From assembly GCF_934190775.1 (NCBI RefSeq), contig NZ_CAKPTG010000006.1:77553-141552 (forward strand): DNA of 64,000 bases, given 5' to 3'. The notes below the pieces were generated by a model. That model was not told the DNA's origin. It worked only from the letters and a program-made list of their open reading frames with translations, and searched no databases. The position numbers and the translations under genes are program-made. The stretch comes from an uncultured Phascolarctobacterium sp. GTDB lineage: Bacteria > Bacillota > Negativicutes > Acidaminococcales > Acidaminococcaceae. Position 1 is the first letter of the stretch; the number at the start of each line of letters is the position of its first letter. Positions 25,032 through 33,956 of the stretch are shown here, piece after piece.

Positions 25032-25057
25032 GTAAAGCAACTTCTTTTCAGCGTTTT

Positions 25058-25909
25058 TTATTTTTCTGCACCGAAGGTATTGGTCAAGGCCGCAAAATCC
25101 TCCAGGCTGAGCGTTTCCGCTCTGCGCTTGCCATCTACACCGGCACGCTGCAGCCACTGCGCACACTGCTCGGAGTTGATGCCCATATTCTTCAGCGAAT
25201 TGCTGAGCATCTTACGTCTGAGGGAGAATGCTGCCTTCACAACGCGGAAGAACAATGCTTCGTCGCACACCTTTACCGGCGGCTCGGAGCGGCGCTTGCA
25301 CACAATAACAGCCGAATCAACAGCCGGTGCGGGGATAAACGAGGTCGGCGGTACGATAAACGCTATCTCCGGCTCGGTATAATACTGAATAGCTACCGAA
25401 AGCGCACCATAATCTCTGCTGCCTGGTTTGGCAGCCATGCGCTCGGCAACCTCCTTCTGCACCATAGCAACTAAGCGTTCCATGGGCAGACGCTTTTCCA
25501 GCAGGGCAAAAATAATCGGCGTAGTAATATAATACGGCAGGTTAGCGCACACCTTGAATTCCGGTGCTGCCACCGTTTCCATAATATTTACCTGCAGGAT
25601 ATCGCCATTGACAATGCGTACATTGTCATAGCCCTCCAGCGTAACATCCAGTACCGGCAGCAGGCGCTTATCCAGCTCTACTGCTACAACATCGGCACCG
25701 CTTTCTGCCAACCCCTGCGTCAGCGTACCTATGCCGGGGCCTACCTCCAGCACCTTATCCGCAGGGGACAGCTCTGCTGCTTCCACAATACGGCGCACGA
25801 TATTTTCATCAATCAGGAAATTCTGCCCCAGCTTCTTATCGGCACGCAACTTAAAGCGGTGCAGAATATGATTCGTTACCTGGGGAGAAGCAATAACGGG
25901 TTTATTCAC
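25058..25909 (-). CDS. ksgA: 16S rRNA (A1518/A1519) dimethyltransferase
   Basis: RsmA/KsgA dimethylates two adenines in the loop of 16S helix 45. The 283-residue protein carries LGQNFLIDENIVRRI, the SAM-binding loop VLEVGPGIGTLTQGLA and the catalytic NLPYYITTPIIF. The C-terminal helical domain is present. Its start overlaps the rnmV stop by four bases. The order yabE-like, rnmV, ksgA matches Bacillus. Confidence 0.96.
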   Translation of the reverse strand: MNKPVIASPQVTNHILHRFKLRADKKLGQNFLIDENIVRRIVEAAELSPADKVLEVGPGIGTLTQGLAESGADVVAVELDKRLLPVLDVTLEGYDNVRIVNGDILQVNIMETVAAPEFKVCANLPYYITTPIIFALLEKRLPMERLVAMVQKEVAERMAAKPGSRDYGALSVAIQYYTEPEIAFIVPPTSFIPAPAVDSAVIVCKRRSEPPVKVCDEALFFRVVKAAFSLRRKMLSNSLKNMGINSEQCAQWLQRAGVDGKRRAETLSLEDFAALTNTFGAEK

Positions 25910-26448
25910 TCTTCACTCTCCAATTTTTCTAAAGCAGCCGTAAACTCTTCACGGCTCACGCCATAATGATTCAGGCGTTCCAAAAAGCGTTTGGCATTGC
26001 CATAGCCTATACCAAGCTCGGCACCCAGCGCATCACGGCGCGCAGAAGCACGCTCGCTGCCATTCAGGTCATTTTGGAATAAATCACGCATGGTAAATTC
26101 CTGCTGCGGACGATATTCATGGTGACGCACCTTAGACAGTGCTTCTAATATCGCCTCCGGCTGCGCCTGCTCCACGCCTACATCATTGTTGGCAGTCGCC
26201 TGACGCTTGGGAATAAACGCCTGCCCTGCGTCCGGAAAGCGCTCCGTCAGGAAGCGACGAATGCGTTCTCCTGCACCGTCAGGATCAGTCAGGATAATTA
26301 TCCCGCGTTTTTTATACGCAGCCTCTATCTGGCGCAGAGTATAGGGGGCCAGCGTAAAGCCACCGGTTTCGATAGTGTCGGCCTCCAGCGCCTTACCAAT
26401 TGCCACCGTATCCATTTTTCCTTCTACTACGAGCACTTCCTTAAGCAT
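25906..26448 (-). CDS. rnmV: Ribonuclease M5 (5S rRNA maturation)
   Basis: A 180-residue Toprim-domain nuclease that trims 5S rRNA precursor bound to L18. The Toprim motifs VVEGKMDTVAIGKAL and IILTDPDGAGERIRR (acidic residues for Mg) are in place, and the C-terminal half has GIGYGNAKRFLERLNHYGVSREEF. It is coupled by a four-base overlap to ksgA, and lies 15 bases after the yabE-like gene. Confidence 0.94.
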   Translation of the reverse strand: MLKEVLVVEGKMDTVAIGKALEADTIETGGFTLAPYTLRQIEAAYKKRGIIILTDPDGAGERIRRFLTERFPDAGQAFIPKRQATANNDVGVEQAQPEAILEALSKVRHHEYRPQQEFTMRDLFQNDLNGSERASARRDALGAELGIGYGNAKRFLERLNHYGVSREEFTAALEKLESEE

Positions 26449-26463
26449 CAGATAAATTCCACC

Positions 26464-27432
26464 TTAATCAGCTAAAATATAAATATCTACATCGCGTCTG
26501 CCCCACTGGATAGCACGATGATAATCATTAAAGAACAAATCTACTCTATGGTGAACCATATCGCCACCGGTATCACCAGCCATAGCGATACCATAACCAG
26601 GAATATACATTTTTGTATAATACGGAATGAAGCGCGGGTCAACAGCCACAATGCCTTCATACGGAACGAGGCCGATAGAAGTACGGCTGCCTGTTGCTAC
26701 ATAAGCAGAGGCATGGGCGCTGATTTTTTTCGTATAGCGCTTATAGCCCTCAGGAGTATAGACGCTCATCGCCATACCCTTGCGGATAACCTTTGTTTCC
26801 GGCTCAATCAGCACATGACGCGTCAGCTCCTGCACAGAATGACTGCCGTCACCGTTTTTCACCTTTTTGGAAACAACCTTCGCTGTACCTGCCTTGCCTT
26901 CAACATGTATCTTTTCCGTGCCGAAGTTCAGACTGTAATCGTCCTCATACTTCACCGGAATATCTACACTTGCTTCACTGAACTGCAGCTCCTCATCGGC
27001 ATTCAAAATATAAACCTGCATGCCTTCCTTGAACGGCTCATGCACATCCGGATATACACGCTCCTTTTTATAGGAGATGCCCAAATCCTTCAGCGCCTCG
27101 CCTACAGTCGGCTTGCAGCTTTTGTATTCTACCGTTTCATTGCCACGGATAACAGTAAAGGGCTTGCCGCGCAGTACCTCAATGACACTGCCGTTCTGCA
27201 CCCTTTTAGTATTCTGCAGCTTCCAGCCATCGCCCTTCTCCAGGACAATGCCTGCCTCCTGCAAAATTTTGCCCGGCTTTACTGCATTAGTACGCACTTC
27301 CTTTGTCTGACCATCATAAAGAATAGTCACCTGCTGTGAAATATCAAAACCCGTCAGGAAGGGTACCATCAGCATAAGAATAACGGCAGACAATAAACAA
27401 TTTAAATGTAATCTGCATATATGCTTAATCAT
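26464..27432 (-). CDS. YabE-like DUF348/G5/3D-domain secreted protein
   Basis: A 322-residue wall-associated protein. An N-terminal signal or anchor (about 1-35) is followed by two DUF348 (ubiquitin-like) units with TILYDGQTKEVRTNAVKPG and TVIRGNETVEYK, a G5 domain (about 145-215) and a 3D domain at the end. The 3D domain shows three aspartates in VAVDPRFIP, AGDTGG and VDLFF. The 3D fold is the catalytic part of lytic transglycosylases, so it may cut peptidoglycan. The gene lies before rnmV, as in Bacillus. GGAGG precedes the ATG. Confidence 0.88.
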   Translation of the reverse strand: MIKHICRLHLNCLLSAVILMLMVPFLTGFDISQQVTILYDGQTKEVRTNAVKPGKILQEAGIVLEKGDGWKLQNTKRVQNGSVIEVLRGKPFTVIRGNETVEYKSCKPTVGEALKDLGISYKKERVYPDVHEPFKEGMQVYILNADEELQFSEASVDIPVKYEDDYSLNFGTEKIHVEGKAGTAKVVSKKVKNGDGSHSVQELTRHVLIEPETKVIRKGMAMSVYTPEGYKRYTKKISAHASAYVATGSRTSIGLVPYEGIVAVDPRFIPYYTKMYIPGYGIAMAGDTGGDMVHHRVDLFFNDYHRAIQWGRRDVDIYILAD

Positions 27433-27580
27433 AAAAACCTCCTTAATCCGGTTATTATTTTAACATAAAACAGCAGGAAGCGTCAAATTTGTGACATTTA
27501 CGGCATTTTCACGTATCTAAAATATGTAATTTGTTAGCATATAGACTAGTTATAGTCTAATTTTTTCCCGTCCACTGAGA

Positions 27581-28309
27581 TTATTTAACAACAGGCTCAT
27601 AGAATTTTTTCACCTGCTCTGTATAGCTGCCATCCTGATTATACATAATCAACGGTGGCAGAACATCCAAGCCGTAGCTGCCGCCCTTCTGCATTTCCAT
27701 CAGGAAAATCCAGGCCGGCTTATCAATTTTGGAATGCACCCATTGCAGGCGCTTCGGCTGCAGGCCATACTTCAGCGCCAGCTGCATGCTTTCAGCAAAG
27801 CGCTCCGGCAGCTGCACCAGGGCAAAGCGTCCACGATAGCGCACAGCAAAGGCCGCCGCCCGGAAAAAATCCTCCAGCGTCGAGGTAACCTCGTGGCAGG
27901 CGGCAGTGCCCACCTGGCGCACGTTGCCGCTGTTGCGGTAGGGCGGATTAGCAGCCACCAGATCCATGCTTTCCGGCTGCAGCAGCTGCTTGTAATTGCG
28001 CAAATCTCCGTCTATGACTGTAAACTTATCCTGCAGAGAATTATCGGCAATGCTTTGGCGTACCAGCTTTGTCACCTTCGGATTACAGTCCAGCGCCGTC
28101 ACCTCTGCGGCGCCTCTGCTTTCCAACAGCATGCTGATGGCACCGGTACCGCAGCCCAGCTCCAGCACTTTAGCCTTACGCACGACATGCGGAAAGTTGC
28201 CTAAAAATACGGAATCCGTCGTATAGCAGAATTCCTTGGCATCCTGCCAGATTTTATAGCCACAGCCCGGCACATAATCACAGCGCAGGCTGCTTTCCTG
28301 CTCAGACAT
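27581..28309 (-). CDS. tRNA1(Val) (adenine37-N6)-methyltransferase family protein
   Basis: A 242-residue SAM-dependent methyltransferase (YabB/TrmN6 family). Motif I is VLELGCGTGAISMLL, and the catalytic motif NPPY lies in LVAANPPYRNSGN, which marks adenine N6 methylation. In Bacillus this gene also follows yaaT. The ATG at 28309 overlaps the end of the yaaT-like gene by eight bases. Confidence 0.85.
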   Translation of the reverse strand: MSEQESSLRCDYVPGCGYKIWQDAKEFCYTTDSVFLGNFPHVVRKAKVLELGCGTGAISMLLESRGAAEVTALDCNPKVTKLVRQSIADNSLQDKFTVIDGDLRNYKQLLQPESMDLVAANPPYRNSGNVRQVGTAACHEVTSTLEDFFRAAAFAVRYRGRFALVQLPERFAESMQLALKYGLQPKRLQWVHSKIDKPAWIFLMEMQKGGSYGLDVLPPLIMYNQDGSYTEQVKKFYEPVVK

Positions 28310-29144
28310 TATCAGCCTGGGAAGCATCTACAAGCTCTTCCCACTCCACCTGAATAGTATTGTCCGGAGAAAGCTGCACGGCAGCGGTACGCTCCTTGCG
28401 GTTGATGCCTACTACCTTGCCTTCGCCCATAGTAGTCACTACCTTGCTGCCCATCTTGGGAATTTCAATGCGCTCGCGACGACCACAGCCGTTGCAGCCA
28501 TGCTTGCAGTACATATGGTTTTCATACTTCAGGCAGCACATCAGACGACCGCAGATGCCGGAAATCTTCGTCGGGTTCAGGGACAGGCTCTGGTCCTTGG
28601 CCATGCGGATAGAAACAGGCTCAAAGTCGCCCAAAAAGGTTGCACAGCACAGCGGACGACCACAGCTGCCGATACCGCCCAGCATTTTGGCCTCATCACG
28701 CACACCGATCTGACGCAGCTCGATACGGGTACGGAAAACAGCTGCCAGGTCCTTAACCAGCTCACGGAAATCAATGCGTCCGTCAGCAGTGAAGTAGAAA
28801 ATAATCTTATTCACATCAAAGGTAAACTCTACGTCAATCAGACGCATGGGCAGACCATGATTTTTGATTTTGCGCAGGCAGATATTGAACGCTTCCTTTT
28901 CACGGATTTTGTTTTCTGCCAGCTTCATGTCATCATCGGCTGTTGCTTTACGCATAACCGGTTTGAGCGGGGAAACAATCTGCTTGTCTTCTACCTCACG
29001 CGGTCCGATAACAACCTCGCCGTATTCCACACCGCGAGCTGTTTCCACGATAGCAAAATCACCCTTTGCTACACCTGTTTCCGCCGGGTCAAAATAATAT
29101 ATCTTGCACGCTTTTTTAAAGCGAATGCCTACTACTGTCGGCAT
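28302..29144 (-). CDS. ricT: PSP1 domain protein RicT/YaaT
   Basis: A 280-residue protein of the PSP1 C-terminal family. It carries the invariant cysteine set: GSCGRPLCCATFLGDF, SGICGRLMCCLKYEN and CKHGCNGCGR. In Bacillus, RicT joins RicA and RicF to assist RNase Y in mRNA maturation and to control biofilm and competence, and it binds Fe-S clusters. The RicA and RicF genes are not in this window. It follows holB by seven bases, as in Bacillus. Confidence 0.9.
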   Translation of the reverse strand: MPTVVGIRFKKACKIYYFDPAETGVAKGDFAIVETARGVEYGEVVIGPREVEDKQIVSPLKPVMRKATADDDMKLAENKIREKEAFNICLRKIKNHGLPMRLIDVEFTFDVNKIIFYFTADGRIDFRELVKDLAAVFRTRIELRQIGVRDEAKMLGGIGSCGRPLCCATFLGDFEPVSIRMAKDQSLSLNPTKISGICGRLMCCLKYENHMYCKHGCNGCGRRERIEIPKMGSKVVTTMGEGKVVGINRKERTAAVQLSPDNTIQVEWEELVDASQADNV

Positions 29145-29150
29145 AAATTA

Positions 29151-30176
29151 TCACTCCTTATAAATTTTATCTATTTTAAGCGCCATGGTCTCCAATGCCG
29201 TCTTCATACCGACACTGCTTACCAATGCGTCATACGCTTCCTGTACAATCACTAAGGCCTGCTTCAGCGCTGACAGCTGCCAGCCACTGCTTTGGCTCTT
29301 CAGCTCATCCAGTAAATCTATATTATATATTCTATCATAAAGCTGCAATTTGCACATCAATAAATCGCGCAGCAAAAGCTGCCACAGCTGCACAAGCAGT
29401 AAAGCCTGCTCACGCTGCAGCTTTTTGTCTAGCCAGCTACGTCCTGCCAGATAATTCATCGGCATTGCCAACGGCAATGCCTCTAAAAAGGCTGCCGCCT
29501 GCTTACGGCATTCAAAGACGTCCATCTGTCCCTTGCCAGCAGCCAGATTCAGCGCCAGACCGATGGAGCCTTCGCTGATACGTGCCAACACTGCGGCCTT
29601 GGCAGGCTCTATCTGCCTTGCACGCAGCGCCTGCTCCACCAATTGCGGCTCCAGCGCCTGAAAGCGCAGCTGCACCACGCGCGACATAATCGTCGGCAGC
29701 AGCTTATTTACATTGGCTGCCAGCAAAATAATCACCCAGCCTGCCGGTGGCTCCTCCAGCAGCTTCAAAAAAGCATTGGCGGCCGCAGGCACCATGGTAT
29801 CTGCATCCTCCACCAGGCACACCCGCGTCGGTGACATTACCGGCGCCAGCACCGTTTTGGCAGTCAGCTCTCTGATCTGGTCGATGATAATCGTATTCCT
29901 CAAGCGGTCATTTTTATCATCCCATTCGTGCTGCACCAGCACAAAATCCGGATGGCTCAAATTGCCGTCCTGCAGATTCATCAGGCGACAGGCCTCGCAG
30001 CCATCTGTTCCGCTATGGTTAAAGCAAAGCAGTGCCTTGGCAAATTCCAGAGCCAGTGTACGCTTGCCCAAGCCAGCTGCACCGCTAAACAGCAATGCGT
30101 GCGGACGCTCCTTGGCCTGCAGATAGTTCTGCAAAAATTTTTTCTGTTCTGTGTGGCCGATGATATGCTCCCACAT
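29151..30176 (-). CDS. holB: DNA polymerase III subunit delta'
   Basis: A 341-residue clamp-loader subunit of the AAA+ family. It starts MWEHIIGHTEQKKFLQNYL, with LLFSGAAGLGKRTLALEFAKALLC in the P-loop position. The zinc site is represented by CFNHSGTDGCEACRLM. Sensor-1 is seen in AANAFLKLLEEPP. It starts one base after the tmk stop; Bacillus has yaaQ (darA) and yaaR between these two genes, missing here. Confidence 0.9.
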   Translation of the reverse strand: MWEHIIGHTEQKKFLQNYLQAKERPHALLFSGAAGLGKRTLALEFAKALLCFNHSGTDGCEACRLMNLQDGNLSHPDFVLVQHEWDDKNDRLRNTIIIDQIRELTAKTVLAPVMSPTRVCLVEDADTMVPAAANAFLKLLEEPPAGWVIILLAANVNKLLPTIMSRVVQLRFQALEPQLVEQALRARQIEPAKAAVLARISEGSIGLALNLAAGKGQMDVFECRKQAAAFLEALPLAMPMNYLAGRSWLDKKLQREQALLLVQLWQLLLRDLLMCKLQLYDRIYNIDLLDELKSQSSGWQLSALKQALVIVQEAYDALVSSVGMKTALETMALKIDKIYKE

Positions 30177-30177
30177 T

Positions 30178-30813
30178 TTATTTCTCTCCGCTGATTATTC
30201 TGCCGATGGCCTGCAGCACCTTCGCAGCAACCTCCTGCTGACTGCCTAAGGCGTCAATCACCTGCAGCCTCTGCGGCTCTGCCGCGGCCAGCTGCTGGAA
30301 GCCTGTACGCAGGCGCTGCTGAAAATCCAGCCCCTGCTGCTCATACCGGTCCTGTACACCGCGCTGCTGGCGACGCACCAGCAATTTTGCCGGGTCGGCA
30401 TCAAAAACAAGCGTCAAATCAGGCTCCAAGCCTCCGGTAGCAAAAGAGCCCAGCTGGCGCAGCTGCGCCAGTTCCTCCGGAGCTTTGCCCTGCGCCAGTC
30501 CCTGATACACCAACGTAGAATCACTGAAGCGGTCACAGATAATTATCTTGCCTGCCTCCAGCGCCGGACGCAGCAGCTTGTCGACATGCTCACTGCGTGC
30601 TGCCAGATACAGCAGCGTCTGCGTTGCCGTTGTCAGCGGCAGCTCCGGGTCAAGCACCAGGGCGCGCACCTTTTCAGCCAGCTGAGTACCACCGGGCTCG
30701 CGGCTTTCCAGCACATCATAGCCCTGCTCGCGCAAGGCCTGCGCTGCCAAATGCTGCTGGGTAGTTTTCCCCGCTCCGTCTATTCCTTCAAATGTAATAA
30801 AAATTCCTCGCAT
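30178..30813 (-). CDS. tmk: Thymidylate kinase
   Basis: Phosphorylates dTMP to dTDP. The 211-residue enzyme begins MRGIFITFEGIDGAGKTTQQ with its P-loop, then the DR(Y/F) dTMP-binding motif in CDRFSDSTLVYQGLAQG and the lid region RRQQRGVQDRYEQQG. ATG 30813 follows GAGGTAAAT. The decarboxylase gene upstream ends 10 bases away. Confidence 0.95.
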   Translation of the reverse strand: MRGIFITFEGIDGAGKTTQQHLAAQALREQGYDVLESREPGGTQLAEKVRALVLDPELPLTTATQTLLYLAARSEHVDKLLRPALEAGKIIICDRFSDSTLVYQGLAQGKAPEELAQLRQLGSFATGGLEPDLTLVFDADPAKLLVRRQQRGVQDRYEQQGLDFQQRLRTGFQQLAAAEPQRLQVIDALGSQQEVAAKVLQAIGRIISGEK

Positions 30814-30823
30814 TTTATTTACC

Positions 30824-32272
30824 TCAATCCGCAATAATACGTATCGTCTGTAAGCTGCTGTCTGCAGGTCCGCTTACCGGCAGTCCAAGCTCCTTCTGCG
30901 CCTGGCAGTAGGCAATAATCTCTTCCGTTACCAGCTCACCTGGCAGCAGCACCGGTATTCCCGGCGGATAAAAGCTCACCTGCTCGCCACAGATTTTGCC
31001 AACAGCCTGCGCCAACGGCACCGCTCTTTTCGCACGATAGAATACGTCGCGCAAAGGCAGAACTGCCTGCGTCTGCGGCACCTGCGCTGCCGCTGCCAGC
31101 TGCAGCGGTGTACGCTTCTGCGCCTGCATCTTATCCAGTACGGCAGCAATCCTTGCCAACGCCTCGTCATAATCCGTAGTAACATCGGCATAGGTCACCA
31201 AAAAGAGTACATTATAGGCATCTACAAGCTCAACAGCAATTCTTGCCTCACGGAAAAGCTCCCCGACCTCTACGCCGGTATAACCCCAGGCTGCAAAATT
31301 CACCGTCACCTTGGTAGTATCAAGCTGCAGTCCGCCGCAATCTGCCGTTTCCATTACACGCAGGCCGCTATAGGCGGCACACAGGCTGCGCAGCTTGGCG
31401 GCAGCCTGCACAGCCGCCGCTGCCATCTCTCCGCCGTAGGCCTGCACCTGCGCTCTGGCAGCATCCAGCGATGCCATCAGCAGATAATTGGGACTTGTCG
31501 TCGTCAAAATGCTCATCACATCAGCCGCACGCTGCAAATCAAGACGTGCTCCCTGCACATGCAGCATGCTGCACTGCGTCATCGCGCCCAAAATCTTATG
31601 CGTACTCTGAGCGCAGGCATCAGCACCGCACTGCAGAGCGGACGGCGGCAACAGCTCACTGAAGCCCAGATGCGGTCCATGCGCCTCATCCACCAGCAGC
31701 ACTGCATTATGCGCATGGCAGCAATCGGCAATCGCCCGCACATCTGCCGCCACACCGTAATAATTGGGGCTGGTCAGCAGCACCGCTTTAATTTTGCTGT
31801 CCTGCGCCAACGCCGTCTCTATCTGCTGCACAGTAACCTGCATCTGAATGCCAAATTCCGGCTGATACTCCGGCTGCAGATACACTGCCTCTATGCCACC
31901 CAAAACAAGTCCGCCGGCAACACTGCGGTGCGCATTGCGCGGCAACAGCAGCTTCTCTCCCGGATTCAGCGCTGTCAGCAGCATGGCATGAATCGCCTGA
32001 CTTGTACCATTGACTGCCCAAAAGCAGGCATCACTGCCGTAGGTTTGCGCTGCCAGCTCTTGCGCTTCTTTAATATAGGTTTCCGGCTCGTGGATATCGT
32101 CCAGCTCGCTCATCAGCGACACGTCCATCTGCACGCTGGCACCCAGCTCCTGACGCAGCAAGCGCTGCATGCCGCGTCCTCCCTTATGTCCGGGAGTATG
32201 CAGAGGATAGACATCCTCACTTTTATATTGCAGCATTGCCTCTATTAAAGGCATGCTAATTTTATTTTTCAT
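30824..32272 (-). CDS. Orn/Lys/Arg decarboxylase, fold type I (YaaO/SpeA-like)
   Basis: A 482-residue PLP enzyme. It has YPLHTPGHKGGRGMQRL near the start, ACFWAVNGTSQAIHAML, the aspartate motif LLVDEAHGPHLGF and the Schiff-base lysine in STHKILGAMTQ. The C-terminal domain contains SFYPPGIPVLLPGE, typical of the short Firmicute enzymes that decarboxylate arginine, lysine or ornithine. It starts polyamine synthesis or acid resistance. The position directly before tmk matches Bacillus yaaO. Substrate choice cannot be read from sequence. Confidence 0.9.
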   Translation of the reverse strand: MKNKISMPLIEAMLQYKSEDVYPLHTPGHKGGRGMQRLLRQELGASVQMDVSLMSELDDIHEPETYIKEAQELAAQTYGSDACFWAVNGTSQAIHAMLLTALNPGEKLLLPRNAHRSVAGGLVLGGIEAVYLQPEYQPEFGIQMQVTVQQIETALAQDSKIKAVLLTSPNYYGVAADVRAIADCCHAHNAVLLVDEAHGPHLGFSELLPPSALQCGADACAQSTHKILGAMTQCSMLHVQGARLDLQRAADVMSILTTTSPNYLLMASLDAARAQVQAYGGEMAAAAVQAAAKLRSLCAAYSGLRVMETADCGGLQLDTTKVTVNFAAWGYTGVEVGELFREARIAVELVDAYNVLFLVTYADVTTDYDEALARIAAVLDKMQAQKRTPLQLAAAAQVPQTQAVLPLRDVFYRAKRAVPLAQAVGKICGEQVSFYPPGIPVLLPGELVTEEIIAYCQAQKELGLPVSGPADSSLQTIRIIAD

Positions 32273-32400
32273 TATTTGCTCCCTCCGGCAAAGCTAAACT
32301 AATTTAGTACATCATTATATTTTAACATATTTAGCACTGCAGATATAGCATTTCAGCTGCTAACAGCGTAAATTTATTCTTTAAACGCATGCTTGGGCAC

Positions 32401-32440
32401 AAAAAAGGAGAGGCCTGCGCATCACAAGACCTCTCTGATT
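32401..32440 (-). terminator. Terminator after tatD
   Basis: An AGAGAGGTC / GGCCTCTC-type stem with a loop of about 13 bases; on the minus strand six Ts follow. Confidence 0.7.
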
Positions 32441-32462
32441 TTTGTTGAAAGCAACTTTATGC

Positions 32463-33242
32463 TTATTTTATCTTCCAGAATAATCTTTTAGTATTCGCCG
32501 TAGCAATTGCCGCCAGCTCTTCAAAATCCATTCCCAGCACCTGCGCAGCATTGCGTGCTGTATATTCCGTATAGCCGGGATTATTGCGCTTGCCGCGGAA
32601 AGGCACCGGCGTCAGATAAGGGCTGTCGGTTTCAAACAGCAGCAGCTCCTTAGGAATATACTGCATAACCTCGCGCACCTTCTGCGCATTCTTATATGTA
32701 GACGTGCCGCCGAAGCCAAAATAATAGCCACGCTTAGCCAGCTCCTTCGCCATCTCCAGCGAGCCGCTGAAGCAGTGGAACACTGCCTGTACGCCATGCA
32801 CCTCCTTTTGGAACAGCTCCAGCATATCGCCATGCGCATCTCTGTCATGAATAATCACCGGCAGGTTAAATTGCTTAGCCAGGTCAAGCTGCTCTAAGAA
32901 AATACGCTTCTGTACCTCCTTCGGCTCGTTTTCCTTCCAGTAATAATCAAGGCCGATTTCACCGATTGCCACAACCTTCGGATGCTGTGCCCACTCTGCC
33001 AGCTGCTGCAGATAATCGGCAGGAATGCCCTTTAAATTTTCCGGATGCCAGCCAACAGCCGCATAGATAAACGGATATTTTTCCGCCAGCTCCACCGCAA
33101 CAGCACTGCTGGCAGCATCACAGCCGGGATTGACGATACCGTCCATATCCTGCTCCAGCTGTGCAATCAGCTGCTCTCTGTCCTCATTAAACGCTTCGTC
33201 ATCTAAATGGGCATGCGAATCCCACAAACCAGTTCTGCTCAT
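32463..33242 (-). CDS. tatD: TatD family metal-dependent DNase
   Basis: A 259-residue TIM-barrel hydrolase. Metal ligands appear in LWDSHAHLDDEAF, in GEIGLDYYW, in VIIHDRDAHGDML, in VFHCFSGS and in LFETDSPYLTPVPFRGKRN. TatD/YabD proteins act as 3'-5' DNA exonucleases and contribute to DNA repair or quality control. In Bacillus it lies just after metS; here one small gene separates it from metG. Confidence 0.93.
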   Translation of the reverse strand: MSRTGLWDSHAHLDDEAFNEDREQLIAQLEQDMDGIVNPGCDAASSAVAVELAEKYPFIYAAVGWHPENLKGIPADYLQQLAEWAQHPKVVAIGEIGLDYYWKENEPKEVQKRIFLEQLDLAKQFNLPVIIHDRDAHGDMLELFQKEVHGVQAVFHCFSGSLEMAKELAKRGYYFGFGGTSTYKNAQKVREVMQYIPKELLLFETDSPYLTPVPFRGKRNNPGYTEYTARNAAQVLGMDFEELAAIATANTKRLFWKIK

Positions 33243-33245
33243 AAT

Positions 33246-33836
33246 CTACCTCACATTCACAAAAAAGTTCAGATACAGCTGCAAAAACAACAGCATGCTG
33301 AACAAAATATAACGGAAAACCGCCGCCTTACGCGAATAATATTCGCATCCCAGCAGATAAAATTCCTTAGGGTTTTGCGGATTATAAATAATTTTACGCG
33401 GCAGCTTCAGCGTAAAGCCACGCTCCAGCACGTCGCCACTCTTTTCCTTCGTTCCCTTGGCTTCATTCAAAGCCTCGCTGTATTCCTTATCACCGACTTT
33501 ATAGGTAAAAACCGGACACAGCTGCTTGCCACGGCTCCAGCTGCTCTTATAGCCGGTAATCACCGCGCGCACCTCTTCGGTGCACAGGCTGCTCAGCTTA
33601 GGGAAATAATTTTTCGTAAATATGCAGACAATGCCATATAAATAAATCAGCAGCGCCAGCTTCAGCGTCCAGGCCATACCCTTAAACATATAGAAGCCAT
33701 AACCGGGATAATGCTCCCCCAGCCATGCATGCGGCAGAATATACGGCACCATGCTGCTGAACAGCACTAAAACCATGCTGATGCCTATACAAAGATACGG
33801 GCGCCAGAACAAGCGCGAAAAAAGCTTTTCGGACAC
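33246..33836 (-). CDS. DUF3592-like membrane protein
   Basis: A 196-residue protein with two hydrophobic helices at the start (about 8-35 and 45-75) and one at the end (about 175-195). The central soluble segment, AVITGYKSSWSRGKQLCPVFTYKVGDKEYSE, resembles the DUF3592 beta domain. Function unknown. The GTG start at 33836 follows GGGGGA. The gene lies between metG and tatD, only four bases from tatD. Confidence 0.65.
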   Translation of the reverse strand: MSEKLFSRLFWRPYLCIGISMVLVLFSSMVPYILPHAWLGEHYPGYGFYMFKGMAWTLKLALLIYLYGIVCIFTKNYFPKLSSLCTEEVRAVITGYKSSWSRGKQLCPVFTYKVGDKEYSEALNEAKGTKEKSGDVLERGFTLKLPRKIIYNPQNPKEFYLLGCEYYSRKAAVFRYILFSMLLFLQLYLNFFVNVR

Positions 33837-33956
33837 TGATAAGTCCCCCTTCCAAAACAAAAGACTATATGTTAATAGACGAAGAGCAGGCACTCCTCAT
33901 CCGCCAAAACGTATCAGAGTGACTGCTCTAAATCTTAGAGTGCATCAAGCACTTTT

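Noticed and set aside
33900..33955. Terminator after metG
   Set aside because: AGTGC-ATCAA-GCACT with six Ts is oriented for the plus strand, where no gene ends. The stem has only five pairs, so it was left out.
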